Numbered from the stretch's first letter, positions 15,624-26,812 are shown. The stretch is DNA of 32,066 bases from Actinomycetota bacterium (GCA_030838265.1 JAUTXA010000063.1:1-32066); one strand, 5' to 3'. The notes: generated by a model from the letters alone, not told the origin. Made by a program: numbers and translations.

Positions 15624-15696
15624 AGCCCGAGAGGAGAATCGAACTCCTGACCTACGCATTACGAGTGCGTTGCTCTGCCGTCTGAGCTACCCGGGC
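15624..15696 (-). tRNA. thrT: tRNA-Thr (anticodon CGT)
   Basis: A complete 73-nt cloverleaf can be folded. The acceptor is GCCCGGG with CTCGGGC (one G-T pair), the D-stem GCTC/GAGC, the anticodon stem ACGCA/TGCGT around loop CTCGTAA, and the T-arm AGGAG-TTCGATT-CTCCT. The anticodon CGT reads ACG (Thr). The discriminator base is T and the 3' CCA is not encoded. It lies downstream of holB on the same strand. Confidence 0.96.
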
Positions 15697-15706
15697 GGGA
15701 GCGTTC

Positions 15707-15736
15707 AGTCTACGGGGTGGGACGACGCGGCTCGAA
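15707..15736 (-). promoter_or_regulatory. Candidate tRNA-Thr promoter
   Basis: On the minus strand a TTCGAG (15736-15731) and a TAGACT (15712-15707) are separated by 18 bases. The -10-like element ends 10 nt before the mature tRNA 5' end, so transcription would begin only a few bases upstream of it. The -35 match is moderate. Confidence 0.4.
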
Positions 15737-15770
15737 GGGCATTGCCGTCCACCCCCCCTCGGCACCCGGC

Positions 15771-15815
15771 TCTCTGTCGACTTCGCCGTACTCCGTACGG
15801 CGAAGTCGACAGAGA
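15771..15815 (-). terminator. Perfect 21-bp inverted repeat with 3-nt loop, probable holB operon terminator
   Basis: The arm at 15771-15791 is an exact reverse complement of 15795-15815, separated by TCC. It begins 16 nt after the holB stop on the minus strand and precedes the tRNA promoter, the right place for a terminator. No T-tract follows it. The length and perfection of the stem exceed what termination needs, so it may instead be a dispersed palindromic repeat. Confidence 0.6.
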
Positions 15816-15831
15816 ACGGGGGTCAACTCGA

Positions 15832-16908
15832 TCAGGCTGAGCCGAGGCGCACGAGTAAGGCCTGCAACAGCAGGGTCTCGTTGGGGTTGCGGATGAGGGC
15901 CTCGCCGGCCGCGTCGGCGGACTTGATGGCGTCGGCGGCGGCGGCGATGCCCCCAGACGAGGCAGAGGGATCGGCGACCTGGTCGCGGTAGGCGCGGGCC
16001 AATGTCACCAGGCCGGAACGCAGCTCATCGGTGCGGGCCCGACGCTGCTCGCGCTTGTGGCGGGCGTCGAGCTCCTTGCGGCCCGCGGCCCGCTCCCCCA
16101 TGCGCTCGGCCATCTCGGCGACGGCCACGACCTCGGCGGCCTGGCGCGCCGCGAGGGGCTCGACCACGCCCTCGAGGCTGGCCAGGAGCTCATCGGCCAG
16201 CCGGGCCGCGACCGAGCCGCTGCCATCGAGCTGCGAGGGCACCGCAGCCCAGAGCCGTTGGCGGTCGGCGAAGCCGGGGTCGGACGCGAGCAGGCGGGCC
16301 CGGGCCAGGCTTCCGCCCGACGCCAAGGCCACCTCGTCGGCGGTCGTGGGCTCGACCCCCTCGCCGACCAACGCCGACGCCACCAACGCGGCCGACACCG
16401 GCCCGAACTCGATGGTGACGCAGCGGCTGGCGATGGTGACGAGCGGCGGCGGCACGTGGTCGGTCACCACCACGAAGATGGTCGACGGCGGCGGCTCCTC
16501 GATGGTCTTGAGCAGCGCCGGCGCGGCCTCGTCGACGAGGTGGAACTCGGGGAGGATGATGACCTTGCGGTCGCCCTCGACCGGGCTGAGCGACGCCTGG
16601 CGGGCCACCTCTCGCGCCTCGCCCACCGACAGGGCGGCGCCCACCCGCTCGGCCACGATCACGTCAGGATGCAGGCCGGCCACCGCCCTCCGGCACACGC
16701 CGCACGTCCCGCACCCGCCGTCGGGGCAGATGAGCGAGGCGGCGAAGGCCTGGGCGGCCCGCGACTTGCCCGAACCCCCCGGGCCGACCAGCAGGTAGGC
16801 GTGGACGGGCCGGCGGGCCGCGGCTCGCAGCTGGGCCACGGCCCGGTCTTGGCCGATCACGTCGGCGTAGAGGTCGGCTCCGGTGGTCGCGCTGGTCACG
16901 GTCGTCAT
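15832..16908 (-). CDS. holB: DNA polymerase III delta' subunit
   Basis: This 358-residue clamp-loader subunit helps load the beta sliding clamp during replication. It has an intact P-loop G-P-G-G-S-G-K-S at 42-49 and a four-cysteine zinc module at C61, C66, C69 and C72. The A-P-A-L-L-K-T-I-E-E-P-P motif and the S-R-C arginine motif (T-I-A-S-R-C-V) follow. The ATG at 16908 overlaps the tmk stop as ATGA; an upstream start at 16941 would lie within tmk. The tmk-holB order is widely conserved. A long inverted repeat lies just downstream. Confidence 0.93.
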   Translation of the reverse strand: MTTVTSATTGADLYADVIGQDRAVAQLRAAARRPVHAYLLVGPGGSGKSRAAQAFAASLICPDGGCGTCGVCRRAVAGLHPDVIVAERVGAALSVGEAREVARQASLSPVEGDRKVIILPEFHLVDEAAPALLKTIEEPPPSTIFVVVTDHVPPPLVTIASRCVTIEFGPVSAALVASALVGEGVEPTTADEVALASGGSLARARLLASDPGFADRQRLWAAVPSQLDGSGSVAARLADELLASLEGVVEPLAARQAAEVVAVAEMAERMGERAAGRKELDARHKREQRRARTDELRSGLVTLARAYRDQVADPSASSGGIAAAADAIKSADAAGEALIRNPNETLLLQALLVRLGSA

Positions 16909-17513
16909 TCTGGCCCGAGGGCTGCGACAACCGTCGCCCACACCCGGGCCGCCACTTCGTCGGGGGTGCCCTCGCCGCTCACCACGAGGAAGCGGTCGGG
17001 CTCGGCGTCGGCCAGGGCCCGGAAGCCGGCGCCGACCCGGTCGTGGAACTCTCGTCCCTCGGCCTCGAGCCGGTCGGGGATGTCGCTGCGCCGCGTCGCG
17101 GCGGTCGCGGGCGAGACCTCGAGGTAGACGACGACGTCAGGCCAGAGGCCCTCGGTGGCCCACTCCGAGAGCTGGCGGATCTCGGCCAGGTCAAGGCCCC
17201 GCCCGTAGCCCTGGTAGGCGATCGACGAGTGCGAGTAACGGTCCGTGACCACGTCGCGACCGGCGGCCAGCGCGGGGCGGACGACCTCGGCCACGTGCTG
17301 AGCCCGAGCCGCGGCCATCAGCAGGGCCTCGGCCCGGGGGTCGAGGTGGGCGACGTCAGGGTCGAGCAGCACGGCGCGCACCCTCTCCCCCACCGCCGTC
17401 CCGCCCGGCTCGCGGGTGAGCAGCGCCCCCAATCGCGCGGCCAGCAGGCCGGCCTGCGTCGACTTGCCGCTTCCGTCGCCGCCCTCGAAGGCGATGAACC
17501 GGCCCGGCGTCAC
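16905..17513 (-). CDS. tmk: Thymidylate kinase
   Basis: This 202-residue enzyme phosphorylates dTMP to dTDP. The P-loop F-E-G-G-D-G-S-G-K-S-T lies near 9-19, T-R-E-P-G-G-T at 33-39 and the D-R-Y motif (V-T-D-R-Y-S-H-S-S-I-A-Y-Q-G) near the middle. A lid region with A-A-T-R-R-S-D is also present. The GTG at 17513 overlaps the transporter stop as GTGA. The same frame stays open upstream to 18797, but there it is antisense-like composition of the transporter gene with no homology. It is coupled to holB downstream, forming a replication and nucleotide block with topA. Confidence 0.95.
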   Translation of the reverse strand: MTPGRFIAFEGGDGSGKSTQAGLLAARLGALLTREPGGTAVGERVRAVLLDPDVAHLDPRAEALLMAAARAQHVAEVVRPALAAGRDVVTDRYSHSSIAYQGYGRGLDLAEIRQLSEWATEGLWPDVVVYLEVSPATAATRRSDIPDRLEAEGREFHDRVGAGFRALADAEPDRFLVVSGEGTPDEVAARVWATVVAALGPE

Positions 17514-18961
17514 GCGTCGGTGGGCGGGCCGGACTGCAGGGCCCGGTAGGAGACGAACCCGGCCCCCAGGATGATGAGGGCGCCGAGCCAGAGGGTGAGG
17601 CGGGTCCCCGGAAGGGGGATGGTGAGAGCGCCGACGTGCACCACTCGGTGCACGGCGTGGTTCGAGGCCCAGTCGAGGACGCTGGAGAGGATGGGAGCGA
17701 GCACGAAGGCCAGCAGGAGGCAGAGTCGGATGAGGGTGTAGAGGGCGGCGAAGGTGCGGCCTCGCAACGAGTCCTCGACGTTTGCCTGCAGCAGGGTGAA
17801 GCCGAGGATGTAGACCGACCCGGCGCAGAGGCCGAGGACGCCGACCGCCAACAGGGCCGGGGTCAGCGTTGACGACGAGGCGCCCAGGACGATGGCGAAG
17901 CCGGCCACGAACAGCGACCAGACGAAGACCCGTTCGTGGGGCAGGCGCTTCTGGACGAACGAGATGCCGAGGATGCCGATAGCCACACCCACCCCGAGGG
18001 CAGTGAGCAGGAGGCCGAAGCCGGCGCTGCCGCCGCCCAGGACATCGGTCGAGAACGACGGGCCGAGGGGGACGAGCATGCCGCCGCCGAACAGGCCGGT
18101 GCCGAGGCCGAAGATCACGGCTCGCACGATCGGTGTGCTGGTGATGAAGCGCCATCCCTCGCGCATGTCGCCCACCGTGCCGACCAGCCCGTGCTGCTCG
18201 ACGCCGTCCACCGAACGTCGCTCGTGGCGCAGGGCCAGCGTCGACACGATGATGGCCGACACGACGAAGGTGGCCACGTCGAAGTAGATGGCGACGGCCT
18301 CCTGCTTCTGGAAGCGCAGGGTGTGCAGGCTCTGGTAGCGGCCCAGCCACTCGGCCACCTTGGCGAAGAGGGCGAACACCGCCGACCCGATGGGGAAGGT
18401 GCCGTAGGCGGAGATCAGAGAGAGCGAGTTGGCCGATGCCAGAAACTCCGGCGCCACCAAGTTGGGGACGGACGACTCCTTGGCCGCCGACCACGACAGG
18501 GTCATGAGCTCGAGCAGCAGGGAGGCGACGAACAGGCCGGCGATCGAGTGGATGAACGGCAATGAGGCCAGGACCGCACCCCGTCCCAGGTCGCAGGTCA
18601 CCATCATCCGGCGCCGGTCCCACCGGTCGACGATGACCCCGACGACAGGCCCGAGGAAGAAGCCCGGGAGGAGCCGGGCCGACAGCACGACGCCGACGGC
18701 AACACCCGAAGAGGACCCGCCCAGACGGGCCGCGATGGCGGTGATGGCGAAGAAGCCGATCCAGTCCCCGAGAGACGAGACCAGCTGGGCGAACCACAGC
18801 CGGCGGAAGGCGGGTGTGCCGAACACCCGGATGGAACGGACCTCGATCAGCGCCTCCGGGACGAAGGCGGGGTCCATCGCCGGCGAGGGTTCATCCATGG
18901 CGAAGTCGTAGGGCGGTTGGTCGAAGAGTTCGGGCGGCTCGGCGCGCAGCGGTTCCGCCAC
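17510..18961 (-). CDS. MFS transporter
   Basis: This protein of about 483 residues has roughly 12 membrane helices. After a soluble acidic N-terminus (about 40 residues) it reads F-R-R-L-W-F-A-Q-L-V-S-S-L-G-D-W-I-G-F-F-A, a stretch typical of MFS-type drug or lysophospholipid exporters. The loop signature G-V-I-V-D-R-W-D-R-R-R-M-M follows helix 2-3. The start is uncertain: GTG at 18961 is given, TTG at 18967 or ATG at 18898 are alternatives, and none has a clear SD. It sits between topA and tmk on the same strand, 17 nt after the topA stop. The substrate is unknown. Confidence 0.85.
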   Translation of the reverse strand: MAEPLRAEPPELFDQPPYDFAMDEPSPAMDPAFVPEALIEVRSIRVFGTPAFRRLWFAQLVSSLGDWIGFFAITAIAARLGGSSSGVAVGVVLSARLLPGFFLGPVVGVIVDRWDRRRMMVTCDLGRGAVLASLPFIHSIAGLFVASLLLELMTLSWSAAKESSVPNLVAPEFLASANSLSLISAYGTFPIGSAVFALFAKVAEWLGRYQSLHTLRFQKQEAVAIYFDVATFVVSAIIVSTLALRHERRSVDGVEQHGLVGTVGDMREGWRFITSTPIVRAVIFGLGTGLFGGGMLVPLGPSFSTDVLGGGSAGFGLLLTALGVGVAIGILGISFVQKRLPHERVFVWSLFVAGFAIVLGASSSTLTPALLAVGVLGLCAGSVYILGFTLLQANVEDSLRGRTFAALYTLIRLCLLLAFVLAPILSSVLDWASNHAVHRVVHVGALTIPLPGTRLTLWLGALIILGAGFVSYRALQSGPPTDA

Positions 18962-18978
18962 ACGCAAAGGCTAAATGA

Positions 18979-21636
18979 CTACGACGCCTTTTTGCGGGAG
19001 CCACGCTTGGGCTTGGTGGGTCCCTTGGCCCGCTTCTCGGCCAGCAGCTCGGCCGCGCGCTGCGGCGAGATGCTCTCGACCTGCTCGCTCTTGGGGACGG
19101 TGACGTTGACCTTGCCATCGGTGATGTACGGACCGAAGCGGCCGTCCTTGATCACGATCGGCGCCCCGCTGGCCGGGTCGTCGCCCAGCTCGCGCAGCGG
19201 CGGCGCGCTCTGGCGACCCCGGGCCTGCTTGGGCTGAGCCAGCAGGGCGAGGGCTTCGTCGAGCGTGATGGTGAGCAGCTTCTCCTCACCGTCGGTCACC
19301 GACCGGGAGTCCTTGCCTCGCTTGACGTAGGGCCCGTACTTGCCATTGGCGACCAGCACCTCGTGGCCCTCGGGGTCAGCACCGAGGACGCGCGGGAGGG
19401 TCAGCAGCTCGAGGGCTTGGTCGACCGTGATCGTGTCGAGGCTCATGGAGCTGAACAGCGATGCCGTGCGGGGCTTGTCCTTCGAGTTGGGGTCGAGCTG
19501 GCCCAGCTGCACGTAGGGGCCATAGCGGCCGGCCCGGGCCAGCACGGCGAGGCCGGTGGCCGGGTCCTCGCCGAGCTCGCGGTCGCCGGACGGGGCGGCG
19601 AGCAGCTCCTCGGCCTTGTCGACGGTCAGCTCGTCGGGCGGAACGTCGTCGCGGATGGAGGCCTTGTCCTCGCCCCGCGCCAGATAGGGCCCGTACTTGC
19701 CGACGCGGACGACGATCTCCTGGCCGTCATGGCCGACGCCGAGGGGGATGGTCGAGATCTCCTTGGCATCGATCTGATCGAGGTGCTCGGAGACCTGGGC
19801 CTTGAGCCCCGGGGTGCCGTTGCCGAAGTAGAAGCGGCGCAGCCACGGCACCCGCTCCTCCTCCCGGCGGGCGATGGCGTCGAGGTCGTCTTCGAGACTG
19901 GCCGTGAACCGGTAGTCCACCAGCCGGGGGAAGTGCTGCTCGAGAAGGTTGGTGACGGCGAAGGCCGTCCACGTCGGGATGAGGGCCGAGCCCTTTTTCC
20001 ACGCGTAGCCCCGGTCCTGGATGGTGCCGATGATCGAGGCGTAGGTCGACGGCCGCCCGACACCAAGCTCCTCCATGGCCTTCACCAACGAGGCCTCGGT
20101 GTAGCGGTTGGGCGGACTGGTGGTGTGATCCTCGGCGGTCAGCTCGACGACCCGCAGGGGATCGCCCTCGGTGAGGGAGGGGAGGCGCCGGTCCTCGTCG
20201 CCGTCATCACCGTCGCCGTCCTTGCCGTCCCTGCCCCCCTTGCCGCCCTTGGCCCGGACTTCGACATCGTCGGCCCCTTCGTCATAGGCCCGGCGGAAGC
20301 CGGCGAAGGTGATGACGGTGCCCGAGGCCGAGAACTCGACGTCCTCGCCGCTCGACGACGTAGCCCCGAGCCGCACCGTGGTGCGCTGGCCGGTGGCGTC
20401 CTTCATCTGCGAGGCCACGGTGCGCCGCCAGATCAGGTCGTAGAGGCGAGCCTCGTCGCCGCCCACCTCGCCGGAGACCTGGTCGGGCGTCTTGAACGAG
20501 TCGCCGGCGGGACGGATGGCCTCGTGGGCCTCCTGGGCGTTCTTCACCTTCTTGGCGTAGTGGCGCGGCGCGTCGGGGACGTAGTCGTCGCCGTAGAGGC
20601 GGCGCGCCTGGTCGCGGGCCGCCTTGAGCGCCGTCTCCGACAGAGTCGTGCTGTCGGTGCGCATGTAGGTGATGTAGCCGTTCTCGTACAGCCGCTGGGC
20701 CACCTGCATGGTCTGGCGCGACGTCCAGCGCATCTTGCTGCCTGCCGCCTGCTGCAGGGTCGACGTGATGAACGGCGGCTTCGGGCGCTCGGTGTAGGGC
20801 CGCTGCTCGACGGTGCGCACCGCGAAGGCGGCTTCGGCGAGACGATCCTTCAGGCCGTGGGCGCCGCTCTCGTCGAGGCGGACGCGGGCTTCGTCGGTGA
20901 GCTGGCCCGACTCGTCGAAGCTCTTGGCGTCGGCCATCCGCTTGCCGTCGATGCTGTAGAGACGGGCGCCGAACGATGGCGACGCCGATTCGTCGCCCTT
21001 GGCGAACACCCCTTCGAGATCCCACCACCCCGCGGCCCGGAAGCGCATCCGCTCCCGCTCCCGCTCGACGATCATCCGGGTGGCCACGCTCTGGACCCGG
21101 CCCGCCGACAGGCGGGGCATGACCTTCTTCCAGAGGACGGGCGACACCTCGTAGCCATAGAGGCGGTCGAGCAGGCGTCTGGTCTCCTGGGCATCGACGA
21201 GCGGCAGGTTCACCTCGCGCCACTCGTCGACCGCCCGCTCGATGGCCGCCCTGGTGATCTCGTGGAAGACCATGCGCTTCACGGGGACGGTGGGACGGAG
21301 CTCCTCGAGGAGGTGCCAGGCGATGGACTCGCCCTCGCGGTCCTCGTCGGTTGCGAGATAGATCTCGCTGGCGTCCTTGAGCAGGCCCTTCAGCTTCTTG
21401 ACCTGCTCCTTGGCTCGACCCGGCGGGACGATGTAGAGGGGCTTGAAGTCGTTGTCGACGTCGATGCCCAGGCGGGCCCACGGCTCGCCCTTGTAGGCGG
21501 CCGGAACCTCGGCAGCACGGGCCGGAAGGTCGCGGATGTGCCCGATCGAGGACTCGACGACATAGTCCTGACCGAGGAATCCGGCGATGGTCTTGGCCTT
21601 GGCCGGTGACTCAACGATGACGAGCGGTTTGGGCAT
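18979..21636 (-). CDS. topA: DNA topoisomerase I
   Basis: This 885-residue type IA topoisomerase relaxes negative supercoils. The TOPRIM domain opens with L-V-I-V-E-S-P-A-K-A-K-T and has T-D-E-D-R-E-G-E near residues 96-103. The catalytic Tyr324 lies in Y-I-T-Y-M-R-T-D-S-T. A Gly/Lys/Asp-rich insertion occurs at about 455-480. The C-terminus has four repeats marked G-K-Y-G-P-Y, G-R-Y-G-P-Y, G-K-Y-G-P-Y and G-R-F-G-P-Y instead of zinc fingers, then a Lys/Arg tail, as usual in actinobacteria. An AAAAGGAG ribosome site directly abuts the ATG at 21636, an unusually short spacing. It diverges from the DedA gene across 61 bp. Confidence 0.97.
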   Translation of the reverse strand: MPKPLVIVESPAKAKTIAGFLGQDYVVESSIGHIRDLPARAAEVPAAYKGEPWARLGIDVDNDFKPLYIVPPGRAKEQVKKLKGLLKDASEIYLATDEDREGESIAWHLLEELRPTVPVKRMVFHEITRAAIERAVDEWREVNLPLVDAQETRRLLDRLYGYEVSPVLWKKVMPRLSAGRVQSVATRMIVERERERMRFRAAGWWDLEGVFAKGDESASPSFGARLYSIDGKRMADAKSFDESGQLTDEARVRLDESGAHGLKDRLAEAAFAVRTVEQRPYTERPKPPFITSTLQQAAGSKMRWTSRQTMQVAQRLYENGYITYMRTDSTTLSETALKAARDQARRLYGDDYVPDAPRHYAKKVKNAQEAHEAIRPAGDSFKTPDQVSGEVGGDEARLYDLIWRRTVASQMKDATGQRTTVRLGATSSSGEDVEFSASGTVITFAGFRRAYDEGADDVEVRAKGGKGGRDGKDGDGDDGDEDRRLPSLTEGDPLRVVELTAEDHTTSPPNRYTEASLVKAMEELGVGRPSTYASIIGTIQDRGYAWKKGSALIPTWTAFAVTNLLEQHFPRLVDYRFTASLEDDLDAIARREEERVPWLRRFYFGNGTPGLKAQVSEHLDQIDAKEISTIPLGVGHDGQEIVVRVGKYGPYLARGEDKASIRDDVPPDELTVDKAEELLAAPSGDRELGEDPATGLAVLARAGRYGPYVQLGQLDPNSKDKPRTASLFSSMSLDTITVDQALELLTLPRVLGADPEGHEVLVANGKYGPYVKRGKDSRSVTDGEEKLLTITLDEALALLAQPKQARGRQSAPPLRELGDDPASGAPIVIKDGRFGPYITDGKVNVTVPKSEQVESISPQRAAELLAEKRAKGPTKPKRGSRKKAS

Positions 21637-21697
21637 CTCCTTTTCGAGGGTTGCCAGATTCGGGGCCCCCTGTCAAACGCCGGTAGGGTCGCCCGCC

Positions 21698-22315
21698 GTG
21701 TCCGCCCTCGATCCCAAGCACCTCCTCGAGACCTTCAGCTACGCCGGGCTGTTCCTGATCATCTTCGCCGAGACGGGCCTGCTGATCGGCTTCTTCCTGC
21801 CTGGCGATTCGCTCCTCTTCACGGCCGGGCTGCTGGCTGCCCCAGGCGTGCACGACCCCGTCCACCTCAACCTGGCCGTGGTCCTGCCGGGCGTGATCGT
21901 GGCCGCCATCCTCGGGGCCCAGACCGGCTACCTGATCGGCCGCACGGCGGGGCCGGCCCTCTTCCGCAAACCCGACTCCCGGATCTTCAAGCGGGAGTAC
22001 GTCACCAAGGCCGAGGAGTTCTTCGACAAGGGCGGGACGCGCTCGGTCGTGCTGGCCCGCTTCGTCCCCATCGTGCGGACCTTCCTCAACCCTCTGGCCG
22101 GGGTGGCCAAGATGTCGGCCCAGGCCTTCACCACCGCCAACGTGATCGGCGGCCTGCTCTGGGGCGGGGGCGTCACTATCGCCGGCTACGCCCTCGGCAA
22201 GTCGATCAAGAACGTCGACCGCTACCTGCTGCCCATCATCGGCGTCATCGTTCTCGTCTCCCTGATCCCCGTGGCCCTCGAGATCCGCAAGTCCCGCGCC
22301 GCCGACAAAGCCTGA
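21698..22315 (+). CDS. DedA family (SNARE-associated) membrane protein
   Basis: This 205-residue inner-membrane protein has about five helices. Family motifs are F-A-E-T-G-L-L-I-G-F-F-L-P-G-D-S-L-L-F near 24-42 and F-D-K-G-G-T-R-S-V-V-L-A-R-F-V-P-I-V-R-T-F near 110-130. DedA proteins are linked to undecaprenyl phosphate or phospholipid flipping and to membrane potential maintenance. The GTG at 21698 gives the normal N-terminus; an upstream frame reaching into topA is a shadow. It diverges from topA and ends at a shared hairpin before hppA. Confidence 0.9.
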   Translation: MSALDPKHLLETFSYAGLFLIIFAETGLLIGFFLPGDSLLFTAGLLAAPGVHDPVHLNLAVVLPGVIVAAILGAQTGYLIGRTAGPALFRKPDSRIFKREYVTKAEEFFDKGGTRSVVLARFVPIVRTFLNPLAGVAKMSAQAFTTANVIGGLLWGGGVTIAGYALGKSIKNVDRYLLPIIGVIVLVSLIPVALEIRKSRAADKA

Positions 22316-22345
22316 CCCTCCCCCCTCTGCCAAGGGATGGGCGCG

Positions 22346-22381
22346 ACGAAGGGGCCCGACCGGTTTGTCGGGCCCCTTCGT
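22346..22381. terminator. Bidirectional hairpin terminator between dedA and hppA
   Basis: A 15-bp perfect stem (22346-22360 with 22367-22381) encloses loop CGGTTT between two convergent genes. It includes ACGAAGGGGCCC and its complement. Only a short T run follows, but the placement and stability support termination on both strands. Confidence 0.75.
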
Positions 22382-22407
22382 TGGCACTGCTCGGAATGCG
22401 CTTCCCC

Positions 22408-24890
<2,483 letters not shown>

Positions 24891-24894
<4 letters not shown>

Positions 24895-25571
24895 GCCGAT
24901 TCCTTTCTTTCGTCTTCTTTTCTCACGTAGATCTGGCGGGCGACGGTCGCGCTCACCGTGCGGTCATGGCCATCGACCAGGAGCACGAGCGGACCGTCGA
25001 ACGGGTGCTTCTCACGGACCTCCACGCGCACGCCGGGACGGAGCCCGAGCGTGTCGAGGAAGGCCACGACTTCAGGGTCGGTTGACCCGGGGACGGCGAC
25101 CACGGCGGCATCACCGGGCTCGAGGGCGTAGAGCTCGGGCATCTCGGGGAGCTCGACGACCTCGGGCGCGGGGATGGGGAAGCCGTGAGGGCAGGTGGAC
25201 GGGCGGTGCAGGGCCACGTACAGCCGCTCCTCGACCTCGCGGGGAAGGTCGTGCTCGAACGACGGAGCGAAGCGGTCGGCCTCGTTCCAGGGGTAGCCGA
25301 GCATGTCGGAGAGGAAGCGCTCGACGATGCGATGGGTGCGGATGGCGGCCACCGCGGCGCGGCGCCCGCTGGTGGTGAGCTCGACGCCCTTGTAGGGCTT
25401 GTGGTCGACGAGCCCCCGGTCGGCGAGGCGCTTCACGGTGGCCGTCGCCGTGCCCGGGCTCACGCCCAGGGAGTCAGCCAGGTCGCCGGTGTGCGCGAAC
25501 GAGCCGTCCCGGGTCAGCCGGTACATGGCTTTGAGGGTTTCCCGTTCTGACTTCGAGAGCGTGGCATCCAT
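24891..25571 (-). CDS. DtxR/MntR family metal-responsive regulator
   Basis: This 226-residue repressor-like protein has an N-terminal winged helix at about 5-65 (V-S-P-G-T-A-T-A-T-V-K-R-L-A), a dimerisation and metal-binding domain at about 66-140 and a FeoA/SH3-like C-terminal domain (about 145-216). Compared with IdeR as I recall it, H80, E84, E106 and H107 keep metal-ligand positions. The IdeR M10, H98 and C102 positions are E11, D99 and P103 here, so the metal preference may differ. The ATG at 25571 follows a promoter holding a 16-bp palindrome. It overlaps hppA and diverges from the KdpD-like kinase. Confidence 0.9.
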
Positions 25572-25587
25572 GGCTTTGACCGAGCGG

Positions 25588-25617
25588 AAGATAGTTTTTG
25601 GCTAGCCAAAAGGTCAA
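25588..25617 (-). promoter_or_regulatory. Predicted promoter of the DtxR-hppA operon
   Basis: On the minus strand TTGACC (25617-25612) and TATCTT (25593-25588) are 18 bases apart, a good housekeeping-type spacing. They lie about 17 nt upstream of the regulator ATG. The spacer is almost exactly filled by the 16-bp palindrome, so a bound regulator would block RNA polymerase. Confidence 0.6.
25596..25611. promoter_or_regulatory. DtxR/MntR-type operator palindrome
   Basis: TTTTGGCTAGCCAAAA is a perfect 16-bp palindrome with the GGCTAGCC core typical of DtxR/MntR-type boxes. It lies 24 bp before the start of the DtxR-type gene and about 45-60 bp before the divergent kinase. Autoregulation, possibly with control of the kinase gene too, is the likely role. 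Confidence 0.8.
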
Positions 25618-25654
25618 GCCGAACGGGACCGCGCTCAGGCGACGCACGTCAAAG

Positions 25655-26812
25655 GTGCGCAAAGATCGCTCCGTGGCCCGCAGCGTGCGCCCCGGCAGCT
25701 CGCCCTGGTTGGCGGCCGCCGTCGGTTTCGCCCTCATCGCCGTTGTCGTGGTGGCCATCGTGCCGCTGCGCCCCCGCACGCCGTCGAGCCCCACGGCCGC
25801 CCTGCTGCTCGTCCTCCCCGTCGTGGTGGCCGCCGTGATCGGGGGCCGGTTCGCCAGCCTGATCGTGGCCTTGGCTGCTGCAGCGGCCTACAACCTCGCC
25901 TTCATTCGCCCCTACTGGACCTTCAAGATCGACGCCGTCGAGGACAGCGTCGCCCTCCTCGTCTTCGGCGCCGTGGCGGTGGCCATCGGCACGCTCGTCG
26001 CCGTCGAGTCGGAGCGCCATCGCTCAGCCGAGCACCGCACGCGCGAGCTCGAGGCCCTCAACGAGGAGCTGGCCCGGCTCGACGCCGAGCGAGCCCAGCT
26101 GGCCGAGGAGGCCAACCGGGTCCGTGTGCTCGAACAGGTCGACGAGCAACGGGCCGCCCTGCTGCGCTCGGTCTCGCACGACCTGCGGACGCCCCTTGCC
26201 ACCATCCGGGCAGTCGTCACTGACCTGCGAGACGGCGCCGTCAACTACAGCGAAGCCACGCGCGCTGAGCTGCTCGACAGCGTGGGCTCCGAGAGCGAGC
26301 GCCTCGACCGCCTCGTCGCCAACTTGTTGAGCATGAGTCGCATCGAGGCGGGCGCCCTGAAGCCCGACCGCCAGGCCGCCGACCTCGGCGAGCTCGTCAA
26401 CGACCGGGTGCGGCGGCTGGGTTCGCTGTTCGAGCACGTCCGCATGCAGGTCGATCTCCCCGCCGACCTCCCGCTGGTGGACGGTGACTACAGCCAGCTC
26501 GACCAGGTCGTCACCAACCTGCTCGAGAACGCGGCCCGCCACGCCCCCGTCGGTTCGACCGTGCGCATCGCCGCTCGGCCGGTCGGATCGATGGTCGAGC
26601 TCGAGGTAGCCGACGAGGGCATCGGTGTCCCCGACTACCTGCGGCGCCGGATCTTCGAACCGTTCCGGCGCGGTGAGGGAAGCGAGTCGAGTGGCATCGG
26701 GCTGGCGATATGCAAGGCCGTCGTCGAGGCCCATGACGGATCCATCGCCGTGGTCGACAGCCCGGGCGGCGGCGCCACCTTCGTGGTGAGGCTCCCGGTG
26801 CGCCATGACTGA
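25655..26812 (+). CDS. KdpD-like sensor histidine kinase lacking the KdpD/USP input domain
   Basis: This membrane sensor kinase has about 385 residues. Four closely packed helices (DUF4118-like, as in KdpD, with Y-N-L-A-F-I-R-P-Y-W-T-F) lead into a coiled coil rich in E, A, R and L. The H-box S-V-S-H-D-L-R-T-P-L (phospho-His about 175) and an ATPase domain follow, with N-L-L-E-N-A-A-R-H, D-E-G-I-G-V-P and G-S-E-S-S-G-I-G-L-A. The large N-terminal cytosolic KdpD domain is absent. The frame opens at TTG 25598 inside the operator palindrome, so a downstream GTG (25655, or 25673) is more likely. The stop overlaps the regulator start by 8 nt. Confidence 0.85.
   Translation: MRKDRSVARSVRPGSSPWLAAAVGFALIAVVVVAIVPLRPRTPSSPTAALLLVLPVVVAAVIGGRFASLIVALAAAAAYNLAFIRPYWTFKIDAVEDSVALLVFGAVAVAIGTLVAVESERHRSAEHRTRELEALNEELARLDAERAQLAEEANRVRVLEQVDEQRAALLRSVSHDLRTPLATIRAVVTDLRDGAVNYSEATRAELLDSVGSESERLDRLVANLLSMSRIEAGALKPDRQAADLGELVNDRVRRLGSLFEHVRMQVDLPADLPLVDGDYSQLDQVVTNLLENAARHAPVGSTVRIAARPVGSMVELEVADEGIGVPDYLRRRIFEPFRRGEGSESSGIGLAICKAVVEAHDGSIAVVDSPGGGATFVVRLPVRHD

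Noticed and set aside
16905..18797. A 630-codon frame that would fuse thymidylate kinase to an N-terminal extension
   Set aside because: The extension is an Arg/Pro-rich shadow of the MFS gene; the GTG at 17513 gives a normal kinase.
19363..21609. A 748-residue plus-strand open frame antisense to topA
   Set aside because: Its composition (Gly, Val, Asp, His, Leu rich) is that of a GC-rich antisense shadow, with no motif, while the minus strand carries intact topoisomerase I.
21637..21697. TTGACA at 21676-21671 on the minus strand as the topA -35 element
   Set aside because: The -10 at normal spacing would put the transcription start inside the ribosome binding site, so it is inconsistent with the strong AAAAGGAG.
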